This document shows, piece by piece, positions 8,356 to 23,823 of a DNA stretch of 64,000 nucleotides. The notes beneath the pieces are model-generated. The model saw only the letters and a list, made by a program, of their open reading frames with translations. It was not told the origin of the DNA and ran no database searches. Made by a program: the position numbers and the translations under genes. Each line of letters starts with the position of its first letter. Within the stretch, counting starts at the first letter, position 1. Source of the DNA: Streptosporangium nondiastaticum (GTDB lineage: Bacteria > Actinomycetota > Actinomycetes > Streptomycetales > Streptomycetaceae). The stretch covers positions 62,001 through 126,000 of the forward strand of contig NZ_PXWG01000003.1 in NCBI RefSeq assembly GCF_003011965.1. The letters are read 5' to 3'.

Positions 8356-8413
8356 GGACGTACAGCGGGCCGGGACCGACGCCGATGCGCCGGTCCCGGC
8401 CCGCTGTACGTCC
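8356..8413. terminator. bidirectional terminator between esterase and exporter genes
   Basis: A perfect inverted repeat with 23-base arms (8356-8378 and 8391-8413) and a 12-base loop, lying between two convergent genes. Confidence 0.9.
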
Positions 8414-8427
8414 AGGGACAGCCCCCG

Positions 8428-9846
8428 TCAGGCCGCGACGGCCTCTTCCTCCCGCGGCTCGTCGTCGAACGGCGGCGGCGCCGGCGCCTCCTTGGGCATC
8501 CGCAGCGCGGCGAACGCGCCGAGGGCGACCAGCCCGGCCGTGACCAGGATCGCCGCCCGGTACGGGCCGGGGTCCGTGTCCTGGCCGTGCGCGCCGCCGG
8601 AAGCGGCGATCACCGCGGCGGTCGCGGCGATGCCGAGCGCCCCGCCGAGCGTGCGCACGATGGTGAACAGGGCCATCGCCCCGCCCATGGCCGGCGGCGG
8701 GACGTCCGCGAACCCGGCGATCTGGACGGTCAGCACGGCCGTGCCGAGCACGAGGCCGACGCAGAACATCAGTCCGCGCACCGCCCACGCGCTCTCGGCC
8801 ACGCCCGGCACGGCCAGCGCGGCGAAGACGCCCGTGGCCAGCAGCAGGGCGGGCACGGCGAGCAGCCGCGGGCCCAGCTTCGGCATCAGCCGGTCGGCGA
8901 CCTGGGAGGCCAGCATCAGGCCGAGCGCCTCGGGGAAGACGCTCAGGCCCGCGTCCAGGGCCGAGGCCCCGAGCGCCGCCTGGTAGAGCAGCGGGAACGC
9001 GAAGAGGACGCCCATGAGGCCGGCCGAGGTGACCAGGGCGAGGACCGTGGCCGAGGCGAAGACCTTGTCGGCGAGCAGCCGCAGCTCCAGGAGCGGGTTC
9101 TCCGTCCGGAGCAGGTGCACGCAGCCGGCGACGAGCAGGACGAGCCCGAGCGGGCCCGCCACGACGACGGACGGCGAGGTCCAGCCGTGCGCGGGGCCGA
9201 AGCCGAGCGCGTAGGTGAGCAGGCCGAGCGCGGGGGTGGCGAGCAGGAAGCCCCTGAGGTCGAACCCGCCCTCCACGTCCTCCTTCTCCTCGCGCAGTCC
9301 CACGACGCCCAGCAGCACCGCGGCCGCGCCGATCGGCACGTTGACGAAGAACAGCCAGTGCCAGGAGAAGTGCTCGGTGAGGAAGCCGCCGAGCGGCGGG
9401 CCGAGGGCGGGCATCAGGGCCGTCGGCACGATGAGCACCTTCGACAGCTTCATCCGCTCGTGCGGCGGGAAGGCGCGGAAGAGCAGCGTCATGCCGACGG
9501 GAGTGAGCAGGCCGCCCGCGACGCCCTGCACGACGCGCGCGAGGACCAGCGCCGTGAGGCCCTGGGAGAGCCCGCAGGCGGCCGACGCCGCGGTGAAGAC
9601 GGCGAGGGCGCCGAGGAAGACGCGTTTGGTGCCGAAGCGGTCGCCGAGCCAGCCCGCGACGGGCAGGGCGACGGCGAGCGCCACCAGGAAGGCCACCTCG
9701 ACGGTGTTGGCGGCCGAGACCGGCTCGCCGAAGTCCCGGGCGATGGTGAGCAGCGCCGGATTGACGATGGTGGAGTCGAGGCCGTTCATGCACATCGCCG
9801 CCGTGTACACGATCACGACGGCGATGCGCGGGTTGATGCCCTTCAC
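8428..9846 (-). CDS. MFS exporter, DHA2 (14-helix) family; probable siderophore exporter
   Basis: A 472-residue membrane protein with about 14 hydrophobic segments. It has the MFS loop motif [12 protein letters not shown], a motif-C-like region ([25 protein letters not shown]) and the D-x-T in [10 protein letters not shown] typical of drug:H+ antiporters. It overlaps the mbtH-like gene by four bases, so it is translated with the synthetase operon. Export of the finished siderophore is the simplest role. Confidence 0.85.
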   Translation of the reverse strand: MKGINPRIAVVIVYTAAMCMNGLDSTIVNPALLTIARDFGEPVSAANTVEVAFLVALAVALPVAGWLGDRFGTKRVFLGALAVFTAASAACGLSQGLTALVLARVVQGVAGGLLTPVGMTLLFRAFPPHERMKLSKVLIVPTALMPALGPPLGGFLTEHFSWHWLFFVNVPIGAAAVLLGVVGLREEKEDVEGGFDLRGFLLATPALGLLTYALGFGPAHGWTSPSVVVAGPLGLVLLVAGCVHLLRTENPLLELRLLADKVFASATVLALVTSAGLMGVLFAFPLLYQAALGASALDAGLSVFPEALGLMLASQVADRLMPKLGPRLLAVPALLLATGVFAALAVPGVAESAWAVRGLMFCVGLVLGTAVLTVQIAGFADVPPPAMGGAMALFTIVRTLGGALGIAATAAVIAASGGAHGQDTDPGPYRAAILVTAGLVALGAFAALRMPKEAPAPPPFDDEPREEEAVAA

Positions 9847-10046
9847 CCCTGGGCCGCCGGGGTCAGGTCGGTCCAGTGCTCGGTGATCCAGTCCACGGCC
9901 TGCTGCCGCTCACAGGGGCCGTGGACGGTGCTCCAGCCGTCCGGCACGGCGGCGAAACCCGGCCAGAGGCTGTGGCGGCCCTCGGCGTTGACGAGGACGA
10001 GAAAAGGACCGTCGCCGTCGAAGGGGTTGGCGGGTGCGTCGCTCAT
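9843..10046 (-). CDS. MbtH-family NRPS accessory protein
   Basis: A 67-residue protein with the family core: [23 protein letters not shown], then [10 protein letters not shown] and a final W-x-DL. MbtH proteins bind and activate NRPS adenylation domains. The gene begins 4 bases after the synthetase stop and overlaps the exporter gene by ATGA, so all three are coupled. Confidence 0.95.
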   Translation of the reverse strand: MSDAPANPFDGDGPFLVLVNAEGRHSLWPGFAAVPDGWSTVHGPCERQQAVDWITEHWTDLTPAAQG

Positions 10047-10050
10047 GGGG

Positions 10051-17259
<7,209 letters not shown>

Positions 17260-17319
17260 GGCGTGGGGACTCCCGTTGTAGGACAGCGATCTGGCCACAC
17301 CGGTACCCCCCGGTATGTC

Positions 17320-17339
17320 AGCTTAGGTAAGCCTAAGCT
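17320..17339. promoter_or_regulatory. iron box in the divergent NRPS/M20 promoter
   Basis: The 20-base AGCTTAGGTAAGCCTAAGCT has 8-bp arms around TAAG and contains the TTAGGTNAGCCTAA-like core of a DmdR iron box. It lies about 60 bases before the NRPS ATG and 62 before the M20 ATG, so one repressor could control both directions. Confidence 0.8.
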
Positions 17340-17401
17340 ATTTTCTGCCTATCCGTGAGAGTCTCCCACCCCAGCGTGCGGATCGAACAGGAGCATCGAA
17401 C

Positions 17402-18532
17402 ATGACCGCGGCCGACGGCCTCAAAACCGCCCTGCGCGAGCGCGTGCTCGCCCATCGCGACGACCTCCTGTCGCTGAGCCGGCGCATCCACGCGCACCCC
17501 GAGACGGCCTTCGCCGAGCACCGCGCCGCCGGCTGGTGCGCCGAACTCCTGCGCGGGCACGGCTTCGACGTGACGGCGCCCGCGTACGGCCTCGACACCG
17601 CCTTCGCCGCCACGACGGGCTCGGGCCCGGTCACGGTCGCCGTCGTCTGCGAGTACGACGCCCTGCCGGGCCTCGGGCACGCCTGCGGCCACAACCTGAT
17701 CGCCGCAGCCGGCCTCGGCGCCGCCCTGGCCCTCGCCCCGCACGCGGACGAACTGGGCCTGACCGTACGGGTCCTGGGCACGCCCGCCGAGGAGCGCGGC
17801 GCGGGCAAGGCGCTGATGCTTCAGGCCGGAGCCTTCGACGGGGTCGACGCCGCGATGATGGTGCACCCGTGCCCGTTCGAGGTGGCCGAGTTCCGCTCGT
17901 TCGCGCTCGGCACGCTCTCCGTCGCGTACACCGGCAAGGCCGCCCACCCGAGCCTCAACCCGCACGAGGGCCGCAACGCCGCCGACGCGCTCACCGTCGC
18001 CCAGGTCGCCCTCGGGCTGCTGCGCCAGCAGCTGCCGCCGCAGTGGAAGGTGCACGGGGTGACGACGGGCGCGGGCACGGCGCCCAACCTGATCCCCGAC
18101 CGGGCCACGGCCGAGTACGAGATCCGCGCCTCGGCCGCGGAGGACCTGCGGGAGCTGCGCGAGCGCGTCGAGGCGTGCTTCCGCGCGGGCGCCCTCGCCA
18201 CGGGCTGCGAGGTCGAACTGACCCGCCCCGAGCCGGACTACCTCGACTTCCGCACCGACGCGGAGCTCATCGCGCTCTGGCAGGACAACGCCCGCGCGCT
18301 GGGCCGGCCGGAGCCGCTGCGGCGGGACGCCTTCGCCTGTACGGACATGGGGAACGTCTCCCACGTCGTCCCGTCGATCCACCCGGTGCTCGACATCAGC
18401 GGGGGCGCTTGCGGGCCGCACGAGGCGGAGTTCGCCGACGCGGCGGTTTCGCCTCGCGGCGAGCAGGCGATCCTCGACGGAGCGGTCGGGATGGCGTGGA
18501 CGGCCGCGGACTTCGCTGACGCGCGCCGCTGA
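17402..18532 (+). CDS. M20-family amidohydrolase/peptidase in the siderophore locus
   Basis: A 376-residue zinc hydrolase. Metal-binding signatures: GLGHACGHN (about residues 90-100), TPAEER (Glu pair), MVHPCP, and a late H in GGACGPHEAEF. A dimerisation-type domain sits in the middle (YTGKAAHPSLNPHEGRNA). It resembles p-aminobenzoyl-glutamate/N-acyl amino acid hydrolases. It is divergent from the NRPS across a shared iron box, so it is probably made under iron starvation. It might cut the aryl-amino acid amide of used siderophore or of stalled intermediates. That role is inference from position. Confidence 0.85.
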   Translation: MTAADGLKTALRERVLAHRDDLLSLSRRIHAHPETAFAEHRAAGWCAELLRGHGFDVTAPAYGLDTAFAATTGSGPVTVAVVCEYDALPGLGHACGHNLIAAAGLGAALALAPHADELGLTVRVLGTPAEERGAGKALMLQAGAFDGVDAAMMVHPCPFEVAEFRSFALGTLSVAYTGKAAHPSLNPHEGRNAADALTVAQVALGLLRQQLPPQWKVHGVTTGAGTAPNLIPDRATAEYEIRASAAEDLRELRERVEACFRAGALATGCEVELTRPEPDYLDFRTDAELIALWQDNARALGRPEPLRRDAFACTDMGNVSHVVPSIHPVLDISGGACGPHEAEFADAAVSPRGEQAILDGAVGMAWTAADFADARR

Positions 18533-18534
18533 TC

Positions 18535-18606
18535 CCGGGGCTCCGCCCCGGACCCCGGTCCTCAATCGCCGGACGGCTCTTTTTCCTGCCTGTCCGGCGA
18601 TTGAGG
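18535..18606. terminator. repetitive intergenic element with two hairpins
   Basis: Two inverted repeats lie between convergent genes: CCGGGGC-TCC-GCCCCGG at 18535-18551, and a 15-bp repeat (CCTCAATCGCCGGAC at 18560-18574 with its complement at 18592-18606) around a T-rich loop. This GGGCTCCGCCCCGGACCC...TCAATCGCCGGAC text is a familiar dispersed intergenic sequence in Streptomyces genomes, and here probably ends both transcripts. Confidence 0.75.
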
Positions 18607-18615
18607 GCGAGGGGG

Positions 18616-19617
18616 TTACTTCGCCGCCAGCGCCTTCGCGATGTCGTCCACGACGACGCCGCTCGCGATCGGGCCGCCGCGGGTCGACCACACCGAACCG
18701 TCCACCGTCACGGCGTGGTTCTTCTTGACCGCGTTCAGGTCCTTGTACGCCGGCTTCTCCTGGACGTCCTTGAGCGCCTTCTCACCGTCGGAGGTGAGGG
18801 TCGACAGGAACAGCCAGTCGCCGTCGATCTCGTTGATCTTCTCCAGGCTCAGCGCCGGGGTGTGGGCGTTGCCGTCCTTGTCCTGGTTCTTGGGCCGCTT
18901 GAGGCCCATGTCCAGGGCGACGCCGCTGGCGAACTGCTTCTTCTCCATCCAGCTGGGGCCGTCCGGGTTCCAGCGGACGATGCTGACCTCGGCGCCCTTG
19001 TTGCCGCCCAGGCCCTCGCCGGCCTTCTTGGCCTTGGCCTCGTAGTCGCCGATGACCTTGTTGGCCTCGTTCATCTTGTTGAGGGCGTTGCCGATGCCCC
19101 GGAAGGAGAGCTTCCAGTCGTCGGTCGGGGCCATGGTGACCAGCGTGGCCGGGGTGATCTCGCGCAGCTGCTTCAGCATCTGCTCGTCCTGCATGTCACC
19201 GGCCAGGATGAGGTCGGGCTTGGCGGCGACGACCTTGTCCATCACCGGCTGCAGCAGGTTGCCGACGACGTTGATGCCCTGGACCTTGTCGGCGAGGTAG
19301 GCCGGCGGCTTGCTCAGGCCCTGGCCGTTGGTGATGCCGACCGGCTTGACGCCGAGCGCCAGCACCGCGTCCAGGTCCTCCTGGGTGAGCGTCACGATGC
19401 GCTTGGGGTTGGCCGGGACCTTCACCGCGGTGCCGGTCGCGTCCTTGACGGTGCGGGTGCCGCCGCCCGCCTCGGCCGCGCTGTCGGACTTCTTGTCCGA
19501 GCCCTTGTCGGAGTCGGAGCCACAGCCGGTGACCAGCAGCGCGGCCGCCCCCACGGCGGCGAGCACCTGCACCGCGCGGCGCGGGGCGAAGGGGAGGAGG
19601 CGGGTGGGTGTGGTCAT
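18616..19617 (-). CDS. ferric-siderophore-binding lipoprotein
   Basis: A 333-residue periplasmic-binding-type lipoprotein of the Fe3+-siderophore class. The signal peptide ends in a lipobox (LVTGC) with the lipid-carrying Cys near residue 31. The TroA/FhuD-like fold follows, with KRIVTLTQEDLDAVLALGVKPVG as the first beta-alpha unit and a second lobe at the end. It hands the ferric complex to the fused permease at 4.9-7.1 kb. GGAG lies 6 bases before ATG 19617; a longer in-frame start at 19698 lacks one. Transcription likely starts at the iron box near 19.72 kb. Confidence 0.9.
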   Translation of the reverse strand: MTTPTRLLPFAPRRAVQVLAAVGAAALLVTGCGSDSDKGSDKKSDSAAEAGGGTRTVKDATGTAVKVPANPKRIVTLTQEDLDAVLALGVKPVGITNGQGLSKPPAYLADKVQGINVVGNLLQPVMDKVVAAKPDLILAGDMQDEQMLKQLREITPATLVTMAPTDDWKLSFRGIGNALNKMNEANKVIGDYEAKAKKAGEGLGGNKGAEVSIVRWNPDGPSWMEKKQFASGVALDMGLKRPKNQDKDGNAHTPALSLEKINEIDGDWLFLSTLTSDGEKALKDVQEKPAYKDLNAVKKNHAVTVDGSVWSTRGGPIASGVVVDDIAKALAAK

Positions 19618-19714
19618 GGAGAGCTCCGGACGTGGCGAAAGAAGGGAATGGAAAAGAAAGGACAAAGGGCGGCGGGAAGCGCGAGGAACCCCTCGCACGG
19701 ACCCGCAATAGACA

Positions 19715-19733
19715 TTAGGTTAGCCTTACCTTA
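19715..19733. promoter_or_regulatory. iron box between binding-protein and ATPase genes
   Basis: TTAGGTTAGCCTTACCTTA is the best iron-box match in the window. It lies 58 bases before the ATPase start and 98 before the lipoprotein start on the other strand, so it likely controls both. Confidence 0.88.
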
Positions 19734-19790
19734 AAGCTCTCCCCCCGGGAGGGTCCACAAGAACCGGCGATCTTCTGGAAAGGCCCGCCC

Positions 19791-20594
19791 GTGGAGCTCC
19801 GCGTCGAACAGCTCGTCGCCGGTTACCCCGGCCACCGCGCCGTGGCAGGGGTCGACCTGACCATCCCCTCCGGTCAGGTCGTCGCGATCGTCGGGCCCAA
19901 CGGCTGCGGCAAGTCGACGCTGCTGCGCTCCGTCGCCCGGCTCCACCAGCCCGAGTCCGGCCGGGTGTACGCGGGCGACGCCGACATCTGGCAGCTGAAA
20001 CAGCGCCAGGCCGCGCACCGCATCGCCCTCCTCCCCCAGTCGCCGCTGGCCCCCGAGGCCGTCACCGTCGCCGGGCTCGTCCGCTACGGCCGCCACCCGC
20101 ACCAGGGCCTGTTCCGCCAGTGGTCGCGCGACGACGAGCGGGCCGTCGCCGAAGCCCTGCGCGCCACCGGCGTCGCCGCGCTCGCCGACCGCCGGCTCGA
20201 CCAGCTCTCCGGCGGCCAGCGCCAGCGCTGCTGGCTCGCGATGGTCCTCGCCCAGGAGACGCCCGTCGTCCTCCTCGACGAGCCGACCAGCGCCCTCGAC
20301 ATCGGCCACGCCGTCGAAGTCCTCGACCTCGCCCGTGAGGTGGCCCTGGCCGGGCGCACGGTCGTGATGGTCCTGCACGACCTCGCGAGCGCCGCCCGCT
20401 ACGCCGACAGCATCGTCGCCATGAAGGACGGCCGCGTCGTCGCCCACGGCGCCCCGCGCGACGTCGTCGACACCGCCCTCGTGCGCGAGCTCTACGGCAT
20501 CGACGCCGACATCCTGGAGGCCCCTGCCGACGGCTCCCCCGTCGTCGTCCCGGCCCGCCGCGCCCCGGTGGCGGCCGCCGCGGGCGTCTCGTAG
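19791..20594 (+). CDS. ferric-siderophore ABC transporter ATPase
   Basis: A 267-residue FecE/FhuC-type ATPase: Walker A GPNGCGKST (about residues 36-44), Q-loop near LLPQSPLAPE, signature LSGGQRQR, Walker B VVLLDEPTSALD and H-loop VLHDLASA. It is the energy subunit for the fused permease. Start GTG 19791 follows GGAAAGG. The gene is convergent with the cupin gene. Confidence 0.92.
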   Translation: MELRVEQLVAGYPGHRAVAGVDLTIPSGQVVAIVGPNGCGKSTLLRSVARLHQPESGRVYAGDADIWQLKQRQAAHRIALLPQSPLAPEAVTVAGLVRYGRHPHQGLFRQWSRDDERAVAEALRATGVAALADRRLDQLSGGQRQRCWLAMVLAQETPVVLLDEPTSALDIGHAVEVLDLAREVALAGRTVVMVLHDLASAARYADSIVAMKDGRVVAHGAPRDVVDTALVRELYGIDADILEAPADGSPVVVPARRAPVAAAAGVS

Positions 20595-20667
20595 GCCACG
20601 CGCGCCGCCGGGCCGGCGGGCGCGTTCCAGCAACTCGGCGAGTGCCGCGACGGGAAGCGCAGGCCCG

Positions 20668-21216
20668 TTACGAATCCGCCGCGGGCCCGGCCGTCCGCAG
20701 CGGGGTGATCTGCTCGATGTCGTAGCGGACGCGCAGCGCAGCGATGGCCTCCTGGTCGACCGGCGGGCCCGCCTCCAGGATCTCGAAGAGCTCCTCGAAA
20801 TAGCGCTCGTGGTCGGGCGGCGGCGAGGCCTGGAAGAACATCCGCACCGGCTCGGACGTCGGATTCGCGAAGGCGTGCGGGCAGCCCGGCGGGACGAGGA
20901 TCACCGTGCCCGGAGTGGCCCGTGCGTACTGCTGCCCGGTGGCGGAGCGCCACTCCCGCCAGTGGTCCGGCGTCCGGACGAGCGGTTCAAAGGCGAGCAC
21001 GTCCACCTCGCCCTCCAGGACGTAGAAGAGCTCCTCGCTGCGGGTGTGCAGGTGCGCGCCGACGTCGAAGCCGGGCGGGACGACGACCTCGAAGCTGGAG
21101 GCGGCGCGCGAGTGCTCCCCCGTGACCTTGAAGGTGACCTGCTGGGCGGGGGTGACGAGGGTGCGGCCGCCGCCGGGTGGCACGACGAGACCGTCCTGGG
21201 CGGAGATCAGGGTCAT
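20668..21216 (-). CDS. cupin-domain protein
   Basis: A 182-residue single-cupin protein. Motif 1 is GAHLHTRSEELFYVLEGEVD (GxHxHxxxxE) and motif 2 PGTVILVPPGCPHAFAN, so the metal-binding histidines and glutamate are present. Substrate is unknown; such proteins range from sensors to small-molecule dioxygenases. GGAAGGA precedes ATG 21216 with 8-base spacing. It is not clearly in an operon. Confidence 0.75.
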   Translation of the reverse strand: MTLISAQDGLVVPPGGGRTLVTPAQQVTFKVTGEHSRAASSFEVVVPPGFDVGAHLHTRSEELFYVLEGEVDVLAFEPLVRTPDHWREWRSATGQQYARATPGTVILVPPGCPHAFANPTSEPVRMFFQASPPPDHERYFEELFEILEAGPPVDQEAIAALRVRYDIEQITPLRTAGPAADS

Positions 21217-21315
21217 CGCGGCGGTCCTTCCCGGCGGTGCGTCACGGCGTGTCGGAATCACGCCCTCCGATACTCCGGAGATTTCCCGTTCGCAGCGCGC
21301 GGCACCCGTGCCCTC

Positions 21316-21365
21316 ACCCGTACGGCTCACACCTCGCGGGACCCGTACGGCTCACACCTCGCGGG
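21316..21365. repeat. two tandem copies of a 25-bp sequence
   Basis: The 25-base unit beginning ACCCGTACGGCTCACACC is present at 21316-21340 and again at 21341-21365, identical. The second copy contains the stop codon and last codons of the adjoining minus-strand gene, so the gene's 3' end has been duplicated downstream. Confidence 0.95.
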
Positions 21366-22020
21366 ACAGGCGCTCCACGAGCCCGGGGTCGGGCTGCGGC
21401 ACCTCGCCGAAGTCCGCGTCGTCGCCCTCGACCGTGAGGCGGTTGACGACGCTCTCCAGGGCAGCGGGCAGATGGGGCGTCAGGCCGCTGTGCCACTGCA
21501 CGAGGAGTTCGTGGCGGGCCGCGTCGGAGAGCAGCTTGCGGCGGCTGTCCACCCGGGAGGCGGGCCGCGGCGGCTCCTGCGGGTCGTGGGCGGCCTGGGC
21601 GCGCCAGAACGCGGCGTCGCGGAACTCGCCGTTGCGGCGGTGCGAGAGGTGCAGGCAGTACGCGGCGGTCCGGCTGCCGCCGCCGGCGGCGAACTGCCAC
21701 CAGAAGTCGGCGGCCCCGGTGTGCCCGGTGACGTGCAGCAGGCAGGCGAAGACGAGGGCGCCCTCGGGGTCGATGCCCCGGTCGTCCGCGAACCGTTCCA
21801 GGCTCGCCGCGGCCTCGACGGCGTTGATCACCAGCACACAGGCCAGGTCGAGCTCGTCGCCGGCCTCGTCGCGGGCGCTGGGGCCGTCGGCCAGGACGGC
21901 CTTCCCGGGCCGGCGGCGGCCCGGCCTGCGCCGGCTCTCGAACGCCACGGCGATGGCGCGGGCGTCCGAGGTGAGCATGGCTTCGATGACGTCACCCTCG
22001 GTGTCGTGGCTGCGCGGCAT
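21352..22020 (-). CDS. hypothetical protein coupled to a sigma factor
   Basis: A 222-residue soluble protein I do not recognise. It has no membrane segment or signal. It has an Arg-rich stretch (ESRRRPGRRRPGK) near residue 32 and a largely helical middle (VLVINAVEAAASLERFADDRG; ALVFACLLHVTGHTGAADFWWQFAAG). Its ATG shares one base with the sigma factor stop (TAATG), so the two are translationally coupled. It could be a partner or modulator of that sigma factor, but it shows no anti-sigma zinc motif (HxxxCxxC) and no membrane anchor. Confidence 0.7.
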   Translation of the reverse strand: MPRSHDTEGDVIEAMLTSDARAIAVAFESRRRPGRRRPGKAVLADGPSARDEAGDELDLACVLVINAVEAAASLERFADDRGIDPEGALVFACLLHVTGHTGAADFWWQFAAGGGSRTAAYCLHLSHRRNGEFRDAAFWRAQAAHDPQEPPRPASRVDSRRKLLSDAARHELLVQWHSGLTPHLPAALESVVNRLTVEGDDADFGEVPQPDPGLVERLSREV

Positions 22021-22604
22021 TACTTCCCCCTGCCGGAGTGCTGGACCTCTAATGCGGACAAGGCCGCGGAGACCTTGCGTTTGGCGTGGCCGACGAGGGA
22101 GCGCACGGCCGCCCCGTCGACGCCGAGCAGGTCCGCCACCTGGCCCATGCTGTAGCCGATCACCAGGTGGAGGACGAGCGCGTCGCACTGCCGCTCGGGC
22201 AGCCGCGCGATCGCCGCGTACAGCGCGATGCGGCTCTCCAGGAGCCGGAACCGCTGCGCCCGCTCCGGCCCCCCGGCGTGCGCCGCGCGGTGGAAGGCGG
22301 CCGTCGCCAGCGCCGTGCCGCGCCGGTGCCGGGCCAGCCAGCCGGCGACGTGCTCCTTCAGCAGCGACCAGGCGTACGAGTCGGCGCAGGGCTGGCGCAG
22401 GGCGTGCGGCCACTGCGCGCACAGCCGCTCGAAGGCCGCCTCCGTGATGTCCGCGGCCGCGTCGGCGTCGCCGGTGTGCAGATATGCGTAGGCGCCCCAT
22501 CTGTGCTCGTGCAGTTCCCGGAAGGCCGTGAAGGCGATCTCCATCCGGCGCTCGGCCGGGACCGCGGTCCCGGTGGGCGCGGGCGTCCGACCGCTGTCCG
22601 TCAT
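22020..22604 (-). CDS. sigma-70 family (ECF-like) RNA polymerase sigma factor
   Basis: A 194-residue protein. Region 2-like sequence lies at about residues 28-75 (FRELHEHRWGAYAYLHTGDADAAADITEAAFERLCAQW) and region 4 near 130-185 (LPERQCDALVLHLVIGYSMGQVADLLGVDGAAVRSLVGHAKRK), with the helix-turn-helix clear. Region 2 is less conserved than in typical ECF factors. GAGAGG precedes ATG 22604. The unknown gene downstream overlaps by TAATG. A 12-bp triplet repeat lies in its leader. Confidence 0.8.
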   Translation of the reverse strand: MTDSGRTPAPTGTAVPAERRMEIAFTAFRELHEHRWGAYAYLHTGDADAAADITEAAFERLCAQWPHALRQPCADSYAWSLLKEHVAGWLARHRRGTALATAAFHRAAHAGGPERAQRFRLLESRIALYAAIARLPERQCDALVLHLVIGYSMGQVADLLGVDGAAVRSLVGHAKRKVSAALSALEVQHSGRGK

Positions 22605-22632
22605 GGGCGCCTCTCGCGTCGAGTCCCTCAGA

Positions 22633-22668
22633 TTCTTCCGCGTCTTCTTCCGCGTCTTCTTCTGTGTG
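22633..22668. repeat. three tandem 12-bp units upstream of the sigma gene
   Basis: The unit TTCTTCCGCGTC is repeated exactly twice (22633-22656), followed by a diverged third copy TTCTTCTGTGTG (22657-22668). It lies 29-64 bases upstream of the sigma factor ATG, within its probable leader or promoter. Confidence 0.85.
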
Positions 22669-22805
22669 GTTCCAATGAACCGGAAAAGCAGGCCCCGCCG
22701 TGCCGCAACCGCGCAAATTGCCGGACTCTCCGCACCCGCGGGGTTACCCGCCGGTGGCCGGGGACAGGTATGGGGCAGCCGTAACGCGACGGGAAGGCAG
22801 AGAAG

Positions 22806-23639
22806 ATGGGCGAGACCCGCGAGGATCCCGTGGTCGACCTCCGGCTGGACCGGGCCCACTCGGCCCGCATCTACGACTGGTTCCTGGGCGGGCGGACGAA
22901 CTTCGCCGCCGACCGCGAGGCCGCCGGTCAGGTCCTCGCCGTCTTCCCGTCGGCCGGGGAGGCGGCCCGGATGAACCGCGCGTTCCTGCACCGGGCCGCG
23001 CGCCACCTCGCGCGCGAGGGCCTGACCCAGTTCCTCGACATCGGCACCGGCATCCCCACCTCGCCCAACCTGCACGAGACCGTGCAGGCGGTCGTCCCCT
23101 CGGCCCGCGTCGTCTACACCGACAACGACCCGATCGTCCTGGCCCACGCCGCCGCGCTGCTGCACGGCCGCCCGGAGGGGCGCACGGCGTACGTGGAGGC
23201 CGACGTCACCGACCCCGACAGCGTGCTGCGGGCGCCGGAGCTGCTCGCGACGCTCGACCTCGGCCGGCCGGTGGCCCTCACCCTCAACGCCCTGCTGCAC
23301 TTCATCACCGACGACGGCCGGGACCGCGCGCACGCGGTCGTCGAGCGCCTCAAGGCCGCGCTGCCCAGTGGCAGCGCGCTCGTGGTCACGCACGGCACCT
23401 CCGACTTCTCCCCGCTGGCGACGGGCCGGATCATGGACATCTACGCGCGGGCCGGGACGCCGCTCCAGCTGCGCGGCAGGGCCGAGTTCCGCCGCTTCTT
23501 CGACGGCTGGGAGCTGGTGGAGCCGGGCATCACGCTCGCCCACCGCTGGCGCCCCGACGAGCCCGGGGAACCCGGGGAGAGGGGCCGTCCCACGGCTGCG
23601 GAGGCGGTCTGTTACGCGGCGATCGCCGTCAAGCCGTAG
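22806..23639 (+). CDS. SAM-dependent methyltransferase, DUF574 family
   Basis: A 277-residue enzyme with the DUF574 (Methyltransf_19) start (VDLRLDRAHSARIYDWFLGGRTNFAADREAA), SAM-binding loop FLDIGTGIPTSPNLHE (about residue 78), and the acidic motif VVYTDNDPIV. This family is greatly expanded in Streptomyces and mostly of unknown substrate. It is divergent from the sigma gene. Confidence 0.9.
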   Translation: MGETREDPVVDLRLDRAHSARIYDWFLGGRTNFAADREAAGQVLAVFPSAGEAARMNRAFLHRAARHLAREGLTQFLDIGTGIPTSPNLHETVQAVVPSARVVYTDNDPIVLAHAAALLHGRPEGRTAYVEADVTDPDSVLRAPELLATLDLGRPVALTLNALLHFITDDGRDRAHAVVERLKAALPSGSALVVTHGTSDFSPLATGRIMDIYARAGTPLQLRGRAEFRRFFDGWELVEPGITLAHRWRPDEPGEPGERGRPTAAEAVCYAAIAVKP

Positions 23640-23823
23640 GCCCTTCAGGCGGATCGTGAGGGACATACGGGTTCCTGTGCCGGCACATCCCGCCGGACCC
23701 CCGCCGCGGTGGCTCATCGCCGTTGCGGCGGGCAAGTTCCTTCCGCCGCAACGGCGCGGGACCACGACGTGGCGGACCGGCGGTGCCGGACCGGGCCCCG
23801 GCCCGGCAGGGTCCGCGCCCCGC

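Noticed and set aside
22633-22668. CRISPR-like short repeats
   Set aside because: Only three contiguous 12-bp units with no spacers; a simple tandem repeat.
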